From NCBI RefSeq assembly GCF_016793825.1, contig NZ_JAEULM010000044.1, positions 186,001 through 250,000 on the forward strand: DNA of 64,000 bases, in the 5' to 3' direction. This document shows positions 1 through 8,516 of this stretch, in pieces (within the stretch, counting starts at the first letter, position 1; each line of letters opens with the position of its first letter). A program made the translations under genes and the position numbers. The stretch comes from Sphingopyxis sp. (lineage in GTDB: Bacteria > Pseudomonadota > Alphaproteobacteria > Sphingomonadales > Sphingomonadaceae). The notes beneath the pieces are model-generated. The model made no database searches, had not been told where the DNA came from, and worked only from the letters and a program-made list of their open reading frames with translations.

Positions 1-452
1 CGCCCAAGCGCGATGATCACCTCGACATTCGGCAGAGCGGCAAGCTGCGTTTCGAAAAAGGGACGACAATTTGCGATTTCGGCCGGGCTCGGCTTGTTCT
101 GCGGTGGCAGGCATTTGACGCTGTTGACGATAATCGCGCCCTCGAGCACCAGACCGTCGTCGATGCGGGCATCATATACGTCGCGACTGAGCCCGAATTC
201 AGCCAGTGTCGCGAACAGCAGATCGCCCGCATAATCGCCGGTAAATGGCCGCCCCGTGCGGTTCGCGCCGTGCTTTCCGGGCGCCAGTCCGGCAAAGGCA
301 AGCCATGCGTTCGGGTCTCCGAAGGTATAGACCGGCGCGTTCCACCAATCGGGATATTCGATCCGGCATTCGCGTCGCAACGCGACCAGCCGAGGACAGC
401 GGGGGCAATCGCGCGGCGGTTCGGTGCCTGGCAGGGGGCTACCAATTTCCAT
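1..452 (-). CDS. Uracil-DNA glycosylase, family 5 (UDGb-like), 3' part cut by the window edge
   Basis: Base-excision repair enzyme that removes uracil and related deaminated bases from DNA. The visible ~150 residues show an N-terminal cysteine pair (DCPRCPRL) with a following Cys, as in [4Fe-4S] UDGs. They also contain the segment GLAPGKHGANRTGRPFTGD, which matches motif A of family 5 (T. thermophilus UDGb, Rv1259 type) and lacks the Asp/Asn pattern of families 1 and 4. IVNSVKCLPPQNKPSP follows, as expected for the family. The C-terminal HPS motif lies outside the window. The ATG at 452 (MEIGSPLPG) is the only plausible start before the cysteines in this frame. It leaves only 23 bp to the divergent folK start. 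Confidence 0.85.
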   Translation of the reverse strand, partial: MEIGSPLPGTEPPRDCPRCPRLVALRRECRIEYPDWWNAPVYTFGDPNAWLAFAGLAPGKHGANRTGRPFTGDYAGDLLFATLAEFGLSRDVYDARIDDGLVLEGAIIVNSVKCLPPQNKPSPAEIANCRPFFETQLAALPNVEVIIALG

Positions 453-475
453 CGCCGTGCGATAGGCGCCGACGC

Positions 476-997
476 ATGATCAGCGCAACGCCCTTGCCGC
501 TTTATGCCATCGGATTGGGGTCGAATCGACGCCATGTTCGTCATGGCGACCCGCGGCAGGTGTTGCTTGCGGCGCTGGCCGCGCTCGAAAGCGACGATAT
601 CGAGCCCGTGGACGCCAGCCCCATCATTGCAAGCGAACCACTGGGCCCGTCGCGGCGGCAATATGCCAATGCTGTGGCACTCGTCGCCTCACCGCTCAGC
701 CCTCCCGATATGCTCGATCGCCTGCAGGGCATCGAGGCGGATTTCGGTCGACGCACGGGCCAGCGCTGGAGCGCGCGCACGCTGGACCTCGACATTCTGT
801 TATGGTCGGGCGGCGCCTGGAGCGAAGCCGGCCTCACGATTCCGCATCCGGCGCTGGCCGATCGCGCCTTCGTGCTCGGCCCCCTGCGCGCGATCGCGCC
901 TGATTGGCGCCACCCGTTGACCGCCCGAACGATCCGCCAACTCGCGGCCCGGCTGGTGCGCCCCAAGCCGGTTGACCGGAACGCCGAGGCGCACTAG
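476..997 (+). CDS. folK: 2-amino-4-hydroxy-6-hydroxymethyldihydropteridine diphosphokinase
   Basis: Transfers pyrophosphate from ATP to 6-hydroxymethyl-dihydropterin in folate synthesis; cytosolic. The 173-residue protein has the usual HPPK length and motifs: YAIGLGSN near the start, the central FGRRTGQRWSARTLDLDILL (HPPK signature R-W-x-R-x-DLDIL) and the IPHP block near residue 120. ATG 476 is taken because it precedes the conserved first beta strand by about 10 residues; the in-frame sequence further upstream lies inside the divergent glycosylase gene. No folP or folB lies next to it, so it appears to be a stand-alone folate gene. It is followed by a tRNA gene on the same strand. Confidence 0.93.
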   Translation: MISATPLPLYAIGLGSNRRHVRHGDPRQVLLAALAALESDDIEPVDASPIIASEPLGPSRRQYANAVALVASPLSPPDMLDRLQGIEADFGRRTGQRWSARTLDLDILLWSGGAWSEAGLTIPHPALADRAFVLGPLRAIAPDWRHPLTARTIRQLAARLVRPKPVDRNAEAH

Positions 998-1040
998 GGC
1001 GGCGGCTCACTTTCGGGTGCCGCACCATCGGCATCGCGAT

Positions 1041-1116
1041 GGGCCCTTAGCTCAGTCGGTAGAGCAACTGACTTTTAATCAGTAGGTCGCTGGTTCGAAC
1101 CCAGCAGGGCTCACCA
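1041..1116 (+). tRNA. tRNA-Lys (anticodon TTT)
   Basis: A 76-base cloverleaf with CCA encoded. The acceptor stem GGGCCCT pairs with AGGGCTC (one G-T pair). The D stem is GCTC/GAGC and the anticodon stem ACTGA/TCAGT, enclosing loop CTTTTAA (anticodon TTT, Lys). The variable loop is AGGTC and the T arm GCTGG-TTCGAAC-CCAGC. All stems pair and the T loop is canonical. Confidence 0.97.
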
Positions 1117-1147
1117 AGATTCACCCGTTTCCCGGTCGAAAACGGCC

Positions 1148-3325
1148 TCAAGCGACGCAGCGTATCGCGAAGCTCCAGAAGAGCGCCTTCTCGGCATATT
1201 CGCTCTTGAGGTCGCCGCTCCCCTGATGGCCGCTGTCCATGTCGGTCCGCAGTATCGCCGGATTGCCGCTTGTCGAGCGATACCGGACCTCTGCGACCAG
1301 CTTTGCCGGCTCCCAATAAGGCACACGGTCGTCCTTGAGCCCGGCGGTGCAAAGCAACGGCGGATAGGCGGCGGCGCGCACATTCTCGTACGGTGAGATC
1401 GATGCGATATAGTCATAGGCCTTTGGATCGGCGAGCGGGTCGCCCCAGTCGGGACGGAACAGCGGGACCAACGGATGGCTGCCGTCACTCATCGTATTGA
1501 GCATGTCGACGAAGGGCACCTTCGCGATCACGCCCGCCCAGAGGGTCGGGGCGAGATTCATGCTGGCTCCGACGAGGAGGCCGCCAGCCGACAATCCATA
1601 GGAGACGACACGCCCCTTTGCAGCGTAGCCCTCACGCTCGAGATATTCGGTGCAGGCGACGAAATCGGTGAAGCTGTTGCGTTTGTTGAACTTGCGGCCG
1701 CCAAGGAACCATTGGCGGCCCTTTTCGGACCCTCCGCGAACGTGGGCGATCGCATAGCGCCATCCCCGGTCGACCAGCGCCAGCGCAGGGATCGAAAATT
1801 CGGGATCGCTCGACACGCCATAGGAACCATAGCCATATTGCAAAAGCGGCGATCGGCCGTCCCTTGGCGTGCCGCGCCGCGATAACAAGGTGATCGGAAC
1901 CATCTCGCCATCCGGTGCAGGCGCGAACAACCGTTCGACCTCATAATTGTCCGAATCGAAGCCGGTGACCGACTCCTGCTGCAAAATCTTTTGCTTTCCG
2001 TCCCCCAATCCCACTTCGATCCAGCGCCGCGGCGACTTTGGCGACTGGTGGATAATCAGGACATGCCGCGTGGCATAGCCTTGGTCGGCCGGTATCTCGA
2101 TGGCGTAGGCCGGATCCTCGAAGGCGACCCGCTGCTCACTTCCGTCCGGTCGCAGGATCGCCACACTGTGCTGCCCGTCAATGCGTTCCAGTCGCACCAA
2201 GGCATCGGCGAAGGGATGCATGGCGAGGATCGGTATCCCTGGCCGGTGCGGAACGAGGATGTCGCGGACCGCGAAGCTTTCCGAATCCAGACGAAGCAGC
2301 TTCATGTCGAACGCATCATCGGCGTCGGTCGCAGCAATCAGGCTGCCCGCCCATTCGTCGATCTCGTAGCGCACGCCGGGCCGCCGCGGCCAGACGACCG
2401 CCGGCGCATCGCCTTCGCTTCCCGCGCGGATCAGGCGGACCTCGGCAGTATCCGGCCCCGACAAGGTCAGCGCAATGAAGCTGTCGGCCGCTGTCCGGCG
2501 CACCGCCATGAAGATCGCGGGGTCCTTTTCTTCATAGACCAGCTCGGTCGTCCTGCCGTCAACCGACGTGCGGTAGAGCCGGGTCGGCCGATTGTGCGCA
2601 TCGCGCCATATCCAGAACACCCATTCCGAAGACGGCGCAAAGACGAGCCCGCCATATCCATAGGCGTCCTTGTCGACGAGCGTTCGGATGGTGCCGTCGC
2701 GATTGTCGCGGATGACGATGCGGTGGCGATCGTTCCCGATCACATCCTCGGCCCACACGTACCAGCGATGATCGAGGCTGGGCTGATGTCCGGTGCTGCG
2801 GAAATAGGGTTGGCCGGCCGCGCGCTCTGCCTCGTCGACCAGAATTTCAGGTGTGCTGCCCACCCTGCTGCGGCTGTAGACGGCGTGAACCGTGGCGGCA
2901 GCGATCCGCGACGAATATATCCAGCCATCTCGTTCGACCGGCGGTGCGGCGACATCGACCGTCGAACGTGCCAGCATCGCTTCGAGCAGTTCGGCGCGCA
3001 TGCCGTCGAGCGGTTTCAGCACCGCATCGGCATAGGCATTTTCCCCCGTCAGCATCGTGGCAACGGCTTTCGGAAGATTGGTGCGTGTGCGCTCTCCCCC
3101 AGCCGGCGCGAACTTCATCCAGCTGTAAAGATCGTCTCGCCGGCGGCCAAGTTGCTCGATTACATGCGAAATGCGGGGGGACACGGGGGGCGTGACCTGC
3201 GGCCATCGCGGTTTGGTGGCCATCGCTTTTTGGGCGGCGCGCGCCACGGTACCGGTCGATAATAATGCCATTGCTGCCGCTCCACCCAAAAACCGCCGCC
3301 GCGCCTTGTTTGCCAACCTGTCCAT
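1148..3325 (-). CDS. S9A prolyl oligopeptidase family serine peptidase, Tat-exported
   Basis: Secreted peptidase of the prolyl oligopeptidase/oligopeptidase B family (about 725 residues, normal length). The N-terminus has a twin-arginine signal (ARRRFLGG followed by a hydrophobic stretch and ARA). A beta-propeller region follows, then a C-terminal alpha/beta hydrolase domain with the full triad: Ser in GLSAGG, Asp in LKDDRVPYW and His in DSGHQG. An ATG exists at 3340, but the GGAAGGG just after it is a good ribosome site six bases ahead of the ATG at 3325, so I chose 3325. Single gene on the reverse strand between tRNA-Lys and a divergent TonB receptor. A periplasmic role in peptide turnover is likely; the substrate cannot be read from sequence. 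Confidence 0.88.
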   Translation of the reverse strand: MDRLANKARRRFLGGAAAMALLSTGTVARAAQKAMATKPRWPQVTPPVSPRISHVIEQLGRRRDDLYSWMKFAPAGGERTRTNLPKAVATMLTGENAYADAVLKPLDGMRAELLEAMLARSTVDVAAPPVERDGWIYSSRIAAATVHAVYSRSRVGSTPEILVDEAERAAGQPYFRSTGHQPSLDHRWYVWAEDVIGNDRHRIVIRDNRDGTIRTLVDKDAYGYGGLVFAPSSEWVFWIWRDAHNRPTRLYRTSVDGRTTELVYEEKDPAIFMAVRRTAADSFIALTLSGPDTAEVRLIRAGSEGDAPAVVWPRRPGVRYEIDEWAGSLIAATDADDAFDMKLLRLDSESFAVRDILVPHRPGIPILAMHPFADALVRLERIDGQHSVAILRPDGSEQRVAFEDPAYAIEIPADQGYATRHVLIIHQSPKSPRRWIEVGLGDGKQKILQQESVTGFDSDNYEVERLFAPAPDGEMVPITLLSRRGTPRDGRSPLLQYGYGSYGVSSDPEFSIPALALVDRGWRYAIAHVRGGSEKGRQWFLGGRKFNKRNSFTDFVACTEYLEREGYAAKGRVVSYGLSAGGLLVGASMNLAPTLWAGVIAKVPFVDMLNTMSDGSHPLVPLFRPDWGDPLADPKAYDYIASISPYENVRAAAYPPLLCTAGLKDDRVPYWEPAKLVAEVRYRSTSGNPAILRTDMDSGHQGSGDLKSEYAEKALFWSFAIRCVA

Positions 3326-3410
3326 AGCCGACCCTTCCATGATGCATCCTCACAGCCGAAGCTTATGGAAACAAGACGCGCTTTCAGCACCGATCAGGCC
3401 GCGCAATCCA

Positions 3411-3481
3411 CCTATCGGGCAAATCGGTGCCTGGTATCGGGCCATCCTGCGTTCCGTGCGCCCCCGCGATGGCCCGATAGG
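3411..3481. promoter_or_regulatory. Repeated TATCGGGC boxes with a 12-bp inverted repeat upstream of a TonB receptor
   Basis: TATCGGGC occurs directly at 3413-3420 and 3435-3442, and inverted (GCCCGATA) at 3472-3479. The second and third copies extend to a perfect 12-bp inverted repeat, TATCGGGCCATC (3435-3446) with GATGGCCCGATA (3468-3479), separated by 21 bp. The block lies in the 242-bp region between the divergent peptidase and TonB receptor starts. A regulator operator or a leader hairpin is an inference; no known consensus was recognised. Confidence 0.45.
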
Positions 3482-3567
3482 ATGAGATTATGGCCCAACC
3501 CTCGCCGACATGGAGGTACAAGCTGTTAGCGTCGCAATTGGAATTTTCTACCAAAAGGGAGGCGAAA

Positions 3568-5769
3568 ATGTCCTTTGCAACAATCAGGCGTGTCGTATTC
3601 AGTGGCATTTCGTTACTTGCCCTTGGGCAAACATCCGCAGTATTCGCGCAAGGCGCGGCGGCTCCGACCGACGACAGCGAGATCGTTGTGACCGCTGCGA
3701 AGCGCGAACAGTCGGTCCGCGACGTTTCGGGTTCAGTCTCCGCGGTCAGCGAAGCTACGCTGCAAAAGCTCAATGCTCAAAGCCTGTCCGACTATATCAC
3801 GCGGGTACCCGGGGTGGTGTTCAACGACTATCAGCCCGGCATATCGGAAGTCGTGATCCGCGGCATCGCATCCTCGACCTATCATGAGGCGAACCAGTCG
3901 ACGACGGGCTATTATCTCAACGAGCTGCCTCTGGGCGAACCGGGCTTCCCGCTCGTCATTCCCGACGTCGACAGCTTCGATGTTGCGCGCGTCGAGGTCC
4001 TGCGCGGGCCGCAGGGCACGCTTTTCGGATCGTCGTCATTGGGCGGGGCGGTCAATTACATCGTCAACGAGGCCGATCCCAGCCGTTTCGATGTGGGGTT
4101 CGAGGGCACCGCGGCGACCACAAAGCGCGCCGGCGAACTCAGCTATGCCGTCAAAGGCATGGTCAATGCCCCACTTGTTACCGACAAGCTGGCGGTACGC
4201 CTGGTCGCTCTGCAGCGCTTCGATGCGGGATTCCTGAATAGCCCCGGCCTTGGCGACAAGGGCAGCAACGACCTGCGCGTTCGCGGTCTGCGCGGATCGA
4301 TCGTCTTCACGCCGACCGAGACGACGAAAATCTCAGCACTCAGCATGTATCAGGAATATGACCTCGACGATCAAACCTATGTTTTCATCATTCCGGGGAC
4401 ACGCAACTATACCCGCCCGAACACCGTGCGCGAGTATCAGGACAGCGACTTCCAGATGCACAGCCTGCGGATCGAGCAGGACCTGGGCTTCGCCACGCTG
4501 ACCGCGGTCGGCAGCTACACCCGCAAGCATGCGAAATCGCGGTTCGACTATGGCCTGGGCGCATTCGATCCCCGCACCGGGACGCCGCTTGTCGGCATCG
4601 GCTTTGGCAACTCGAAAACCAAATATGGGGAAATCCGCCTGGCGTCACCCGACGGCGGCCGGTTCCGCTGGTTGCTTGGCGCCAACTATACGAACCTTCG
4701 CGGCTTCGGCGACGACAGGCTGCAACTCGACGGAATTGCTGCCTATGTCGATGCAAATCCCGGTGAATTCGGGGGGCAGCCCAGCAGCGTGATCACTCCC
4801 GACGATTATACCAACCGATCGACCTATACCAACCGGGTCACGGAAAAGGCATTGTTCGGCGAGATATCCTATGATCTGCTCGACCAGCTCACGCTGACAT
4901 TGGGCGGCCGCGTCTTCGAATATCGCACGCGACCCCAAGCGACCCAGCTCGCCAACGCGGCACTGATCCCGCCCTTCACCTACGCGCCGGCGGCGGACAA
5001 GCAATCGGACTTCATCCCGAAGGTGTCGCTGACCTTCAAGCCGAACAATGATTTCATGATCTATGCGCTCTATTCGGAAGGTTTCCGGGTCGGCGGGATC
5101 AACGTCTTCGCACTGCCATATCCTACCCTGCCCCAATCGTTCGGCAGCGATACGACAAAGAACTATGAAATCGGCACGCGCTTCGACCTGATCGACAACA
5201 GCCTATCGGTCGATCTGACCGCTTATCATATCGACTGGAGCAATATTCAGGCGCGTCTCTTCACGCCGGATATCCGCGCCTATACCGTCAACGGCGGCGG
5301 CGCGAATGTCGATGGCGTGGAGCTCAGCCTGACGTTGCGCCCGACCCGCAATCTCAGCATCTCGTCGAACGTATCGTACAACGACGCCCGCTTGTCTTCG
5401 CTGCTTCCTGACAGCTTCGCGCCGGGCGGCGGTTATGCCAAGGGATCGCGTCTGCCCGGTGCATCGGAATGGACGCTCTCGAATTCCATCGACCTCAGCT
5501 TCCCCGATTCGAAGCTGAAGCCGCGCTTCAGCCTGTCGCACCGCTATCAGTCGTCGGCTCCGGTCGCCTTTGGCGCAACCTTCGAACGCGGCGACTTCCA
5601 CCTGATCGATCTTAACGCCTCGATCACGGTCGCGGATCGGGTTGAGGTCGGGGTGTTCGCGAAGAACCTGTTCAATCAATATGGCATCCTCAACGCACCC
5701 TTCTCCTTCGCGGGATCGGTTGCGCGGCCGCGGACGGTCGGTGCGACGGTGCGGTTCAGCCTGGATTGA
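3568..5769 (+). CDS. TonB-dependent receptor
   Basis: Outer-membrane, TonB-driven importer of about 733 residues. It has a signal peptide ending near VFAQG, a TonB box-like SEIVVTAAKR, a plug domain (ITRVPGVVFNDY, VVIRGIAS, VEVLRGPQGTLFGSSSLGG) and a long beta-barrel ending in aromatic-rich strands (TVGATVRFSLD). The start at 3568 follows a GGGAGG site six bases upstream; an ATG at 3490 in the same frame would add an implausible charged leader before the signal peptide. The ligand is unknown; the plug resembles receptors for siderophores, vitamins or carbohydrates in sphingomonads. No transporter gene adjoins it. The upstream repeats at 3411-3481 may regulate it. Confidence 0.93.
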   Translation: MSFATIRRVVFSGISLLALGQTSAVFAQGAAAPTDDSEIVVTAAKREQSVRDVSGSVSAVSEATLQKLNAQSLSDYITRVPGVVFNDYQPGISEVVIRGIASSTYHEANQSTTGYYLNELPLGEPGFPLVIPDVDSFDVARVEVLRGPQGTLFGSSSLGGAVNYIVNEADPSRFDVGFEGTAATTKRAGELSYAVKGMVNAPLVTDKLAVRLVALQRFDAGFLNSPGLGDKGSNDLRVRGLRGSIVFTPTETTKISALSMYQEYDLDDQTYVFIIPGTRNYTRPNTVREYQDSDFQMHSLRIEQDLGFATLTAVGSYTRKHAKSRFDYGLGAFDPRTGTPLVGIGFGNSKTKYGEIRLASPDGGRFRWLLGANYTNLRGFGDDRLQLDGIAAYVDANPGEFGGQPSSVITPDDYTNRSTYTNRVTEKALFGEISYDLLDQLTLTLGGRVFEYRTRPQATQLANAALIPPFTYAPAADKQSDFIPKVSLTFKPNNDFMIYALYSEGFRVGGINVFALPYPTLPQSFGSDTTKNYEIGTRFDLIDNSLSVDLTAYHIDWSNIQARLFTPDIRAYTVNGGGANVDGVELSLTLRPTRNLSISSNVSYNDARLSSLLPDSFAPGGGYAKGSRLPGASEWTLSNSIDLSFPDSKLKPRFSLSHRYQSSAPVAFGATFERGDFHLIDLNASITVADRVEVGVFAKNLFNQYGILNAPFSFAGSVARPRTVGATVRFSLD

Positions 5770-5776
5770 AGAATAG

Positions 5777-5806
5777 CCGGCGCCGCTTCGAACGGAGCGG
5801 CGCCGG
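5777..5806. terminator. GC-rich hairpin between convergent genes
   Basis: A perfect 11-bp stem, CCGGCGCCGCT (5777-5787) with AGCGGCGCCGG (5796-5806), and an 8-base loop. It fills the 38 bp between two convergent stop codons. There is no T tract, so its role as a bidirectional terminator is inferred from position and stem strength. Confidence 0.6.
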
Positions 5807-5807
5807 A

Positions 5808-6815
5808 CTAGAAGCCCGAAAGAAACGCGGCGACATTGAGTCCGAGGTCGCCGACGGCGTAGCCGCCCTCCATCAGCACCAGCGTCGGCACGCCAAGCGC
5901 GGCAATCGCGTCAGCCAGTTCGCTATAATCCTCTCGCTCCAGCGCGAAGCTCGAGATCGGATCGCTGCTGTGCGTATCGGCGCCAAAGGAAACGATCAGA
6001 AAACTGGCGCCCCAACCGGCAATCGCGGCCAGCGCTGTATCAAGCGCCGGACGATAGCTGTTCCCGTCCGTTCCGCGCGGCAGCGGCAGGTTGAGATTCG
6101 CCCCCTCGCCCGCCCCCTCTCCGCGTTCGTCGGCGTGCCCCCAGTAAAAGGGGTAGTCGGTGCACGGATCGGCGTGGATCGACGCGAAATAGACGTCCGG
6201 GTCGGCGTAGAAGATATCCTGCGTCCCGTTGCCGTGATGATAGTCGATATCGAGGATCGCGACCGGCCCGAGGCCCCGCGCCTGTGCGGCACGCGCCGCA
6301 ATTGCCGCGTTGTTGAGGTAGCAATACCCACCCATATAGTCGCGCCCCGCGTGATGCCCCGGAGGCCGGCACAGCGCGAAGGCGTGCGCATCGCCGCTTG
6401 TCGCGAGATGATCGAGCGCTGTCAGTGCCGCCTGCGCCGACCAATAGGCGGATTGCCAGGTTCCAGCCGCGATCGGCGTTCCCGCGTCGTAACTATACGC
6501 GCCAAGTTCGGCATCGATCCGCCCGAGCGCCAGCCGCCGGCGGCGCACTACCGGAAAGGTATAGCCGATGGCATCGCCGGAGCGCCCCGCCGCCAGCCAG
6601 TCGTGATGCGCGCGTTCCAGAAAGGCGAGATAATCGGCATCGTGCACGGCAAGCAGCGGCGCGGAGCCGAAATCGCGGACCGGCTGCCAGTCGGCAAGGG
6701 CAGCGACGATCGCGCGCGGCCGCTCCACATCTTCGGCGAACGGCACCCATTCCCCATTGTGCAGTTCGCGCAGCGGCGCGTGCGCAGTCTGGCGATCGTC
6801 GAAAAAGAGCTTCAC
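5808..6815 (-). CDS. Histone deacetylase-family amidohydrolase (acetylpolyamine amidohydrolase type)
   Basis: Zinc hydrolase that removes acetyl groups from N-acetylated amines such as acetylpolyamines or related amides; cytosolic. The 335-residue protein has the HDAC catalytic blocks: RPPGHH near residues 150-155, the metal-binding DIDYHHGNGTQDIF near 189-202 and FGADTH near 278-282. The N-terminus KLFFDDRQTAHAP with the ERP block near 31-33 resembles bacterial acetylpolyamine amidohydrolases. The start is GTG at 6815: it overlaps the stop of the upstream PaiB-like gene as GTGA and places KLFF at the family N-terminus; an ATG at 6839 is less likely. Pairing with a PaiB-like protein supports a polyamine or xenobiotic amide substrate, but that is inference. 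Confidence 0.85.
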   Translation of the reverse strand: MKLFFDDRQTAHAPLRELHNGEWVPFAEDVERPRAIVAALADWQPVRDFGSAPLLAVHDADYLAFLERAHHDWLAAGRSGDAIGYTFPVVRRRRLALGRIDAELGAYSYDAGTPIAAGTWQSAYWSAQAALTALDHLATSGDAHAFALCRPPGHHAGRDYMGGYCYLNNAAIAARAAQARGLGPVAILDIDYHHGNGTQDIFYADPDVYFASIHADPCTDYPFYWGHADERGEGAGEGANLNLPLPRGTDGNSYRPALDTALAAIAGWGASFLIVSFGADTHSSDPISSFALEREDYSELADAIAALGVPTLVLMEGGYAVGDLGLNVAAFLSGF

Positions 6816-7390
6816 GGCCTTGCCTGTTCCTCCATCCATGCCGCCAGCATGCGATCGGGGTGCCCCGCAACAATCTCGGCAAAACTGGCCGGACTTTCGT
6901 CCTGTCCGAGTTTGAAGCCATGTTCGGCCGTGACGACATGCGCCCGAAAGGCAATGATCTGATCGAGCATCGCCTTATAGCGTGCCCCGACGCGGTCAGT
7001 CGACCAGCGATCGCCTTCCATCCTGTCGACCAGCCGCCGGATCGCATCGTCGGTCTCGTGTGCGACGAGCTCGATATCGACGGTAAAGCGGAGAACCGCA
7101 TAATTCCACGTCGGCGCCCAGTCCGGCTTCGACACGAGCGCCGGCGAAACATAACCGTGCGGTCCGTTGAAAAGGATCAGCCCGCGCGAATCCTCGCGAA
7201 AATCGGCGACGAGCGGATTGCGGCGGGCGCAATGACCGAACAGCGCCAGAACCTGACCGTCGGCGCCGGTTTCGGCGAGTAGCGGCAACGGGCTGGAGTG
7301 AAAGTTTCGTGAGACGACCCAGGCGAGCGGATGGTCCGCGATGAGCCGCGAGATGTCGGCGGGGTCGCCGGGTTCAAACAACGTCGTCAT
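6812..7390 (-). CDS. FMN-binding negative transcriptional regulator family protein (PaiB-like)
   Basis: 192 residues resembling the PaiB/FMN-binding split-barrel family: N-terminal MTTLFEPGD, ISRLIADHPLAWVVS, then ALFGHCARRNPL, LILFNGPHGYVSP and WAPTWNYAVLRF, followed by a C-terminal segment. In Bacillus, PaiB acts with the polyamine acetyltransferase PaiA, but biochemical roles of most homologues are unknown. The start ATG (7390) lies 17 bp inside the end of the upstream esterase gene, and the stop overlaps the next gene by 4 bp, so the three genes are probably translated as one operon. It may be a flavoprotein rather than a DNA-binding regulator. Confidence 0.85.
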   Translation of the reverse strand: MTTLFEPGDPADISRLIADHPLAWVVSRNFHSSPLPLLAETGADGQVLALFGHCARRNPLVADFREDSRGLILFNGPHGYVSPALVSKPDWAPTWNYAVLRFTVDIELVAHETDDAIRRLVDRMEGDRWSTDRVGARYKAMLDQIIAFRAHVVTAEHGFKLGQDESPASFAEIVAGHPDRMLAAWMEEQARP

Positions 7391-8342
7391 GATAGATAAT
7401 CCCCCGGATCCAGGCCGCCTGTTCGTCGAAGGCGCGCGCCGCAAGCGGAGCGATCGATACGGCCTCCAGAAAGCTGTGGGTTGCGCCGCGATAGAGAACC
7501 GCGTGCACCGGCACATCGGCGCTTCGTAGCCGATCCGCGAAAGCCGAATTGCAATCGGCCAATATGTCGCATTCGGCGACCGCGAGGAATGCCGGCGGCA
7601 GGCCCGAGAGGTTCGCACGGAGCGGAACGACAAGCGGGTCGCCGAACTGATCGGCACTGTCCACATAATCGGCCCAAAACGAGTCCATCTCGTTGCTGTC
7701 CAGCGAATAGCGGCCGTCGCCGAAACGCCCATAGCTGGGGGTATGTTCGGGTGCGAAGGCGCCATAGTTCAGCACCATGCCCACCGGCAGCGCTTCGCCG
7801 CGCTGGCGGCGCAGCAAACAGGTCGCGACCGAGAGGTTCGCGCCCGCCGAATCGCCGCCGATCAGGATGTGCCCGGCGTCGAGATCGAGCGCCTCCGCAT
7901 GCGCCGCGATCCAGTCGATCGCCGCCGAACATTCCTCCAGCGCGACCGGAAACTTGCTTTCGGGTGCCCGACTGTAATCGATACCGATCACCGCGATTCC
8001 TGCACGCGCGGCATATTCGCGCATCATCCGGTCATGCGTGTCGATGCTGAACAGCACCCAGCCGCCGCCATGGATGTACAGCATCACGGGCAGCTTTTTG
8101 TCCGCTGTCGGGCGATGGAGACGAAGGCGGATGCCTGCCATGTCCAGATCGACGCTCTCGGCCATGATCGGGCCGCCTTCGCGCCACGGCTGCCGTACCC
8201 GCTCGGCCACCAGCCGGCGCTCCGCGAGCCCCGCATCGGCGGGAGCCCCGTGCGCCGCGTAGGCGGCGCCGATGGCATCGACGAAGCGTCGGATATCGGC
8301 ATCCACCATATCGTCCTGGTCGGCGCTCAAGCCATTGGGCAT
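7374..8342 (-). CDS. Alpha/beta hydrolase, hormone-sensitive lipase-type esterase
   Basis: Carboxylesterase of the HSL (family IV) group, 322 residues. The oxyanion-hole motif HGGGW is at about 91-95, the nucleophile motif GDSAG at about 163-167, and the C-terminal Asp/His region (ECDILADCNSAF, GATHSF) is present. No signal peptide is visible, so it is likely cytosolic. The ATG at 8342 has GGAGAG upstream; an in-frame start at 8420 would give an unsupported extension. First gene of a reverse-strand operon with the PaiB-like and deacetylase genes, and divergent from an AraC regulator 174 bp away that is a candidate for its control. The substrate ester is unknown. Confidence 0.87.
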   Translation of the reverse strand: MPNGLSADQDDMVDADIRRFVDAIGAAYAAHGAPADAGLAERRLVAERVRQPWREGGPIMAESVDLDMAGIRLRLHRPTADKKLPVMLYIHGGGWVLFSIDTHDRMMREYAARAGIAVIGIDYSRAPESKFPVALEECSAAIDWIAAHAEALDLDAGHILIGGDSAGANLSVATCLLRRQRGEALPVGMVLNYGAFAPEHTPSYGRFGDGRYSLDSNEMDSFWADYVDSADQFGDPLVVPLRANLSGLPPAFLAVAECDILADCNSAFADRLRSADVPVHAVLYRGATHSFLEAVSIAPLAARAFDEQAAWIRGIIYHDDVV

Positions 8343-8516
8343 ATGGTATTTCTCTCTCCGGTTTGTCTCAGGCCATCTGATAGCCCCTGCGTCAACGTCC
8401 CTATCGTCCATTTGGGCCAATCACCATGTCATGCAGGCCATTGGCCGCGCCGGCACTGGTCAGCCTCGTCATCGACCTATATGATGGGTTCATTCTGGAT
8501 TTGTAGGAAATGGGCC

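Noticed and set aside
1991..3262. Long open frame on the plus strand opposite the S9 peptidase
   Set aside because: It mirrors a well-conserved peptidase with an intact triad; GC-rich codons leave open antisense frames, and its sequence is basic and low-complexity with no family motif.
3490..3567. Earlier start for the first TonB receptor
   Set aside because: It would place 26 charged residues before a good signal peptide and ignore the GGGAGG site before 3568.
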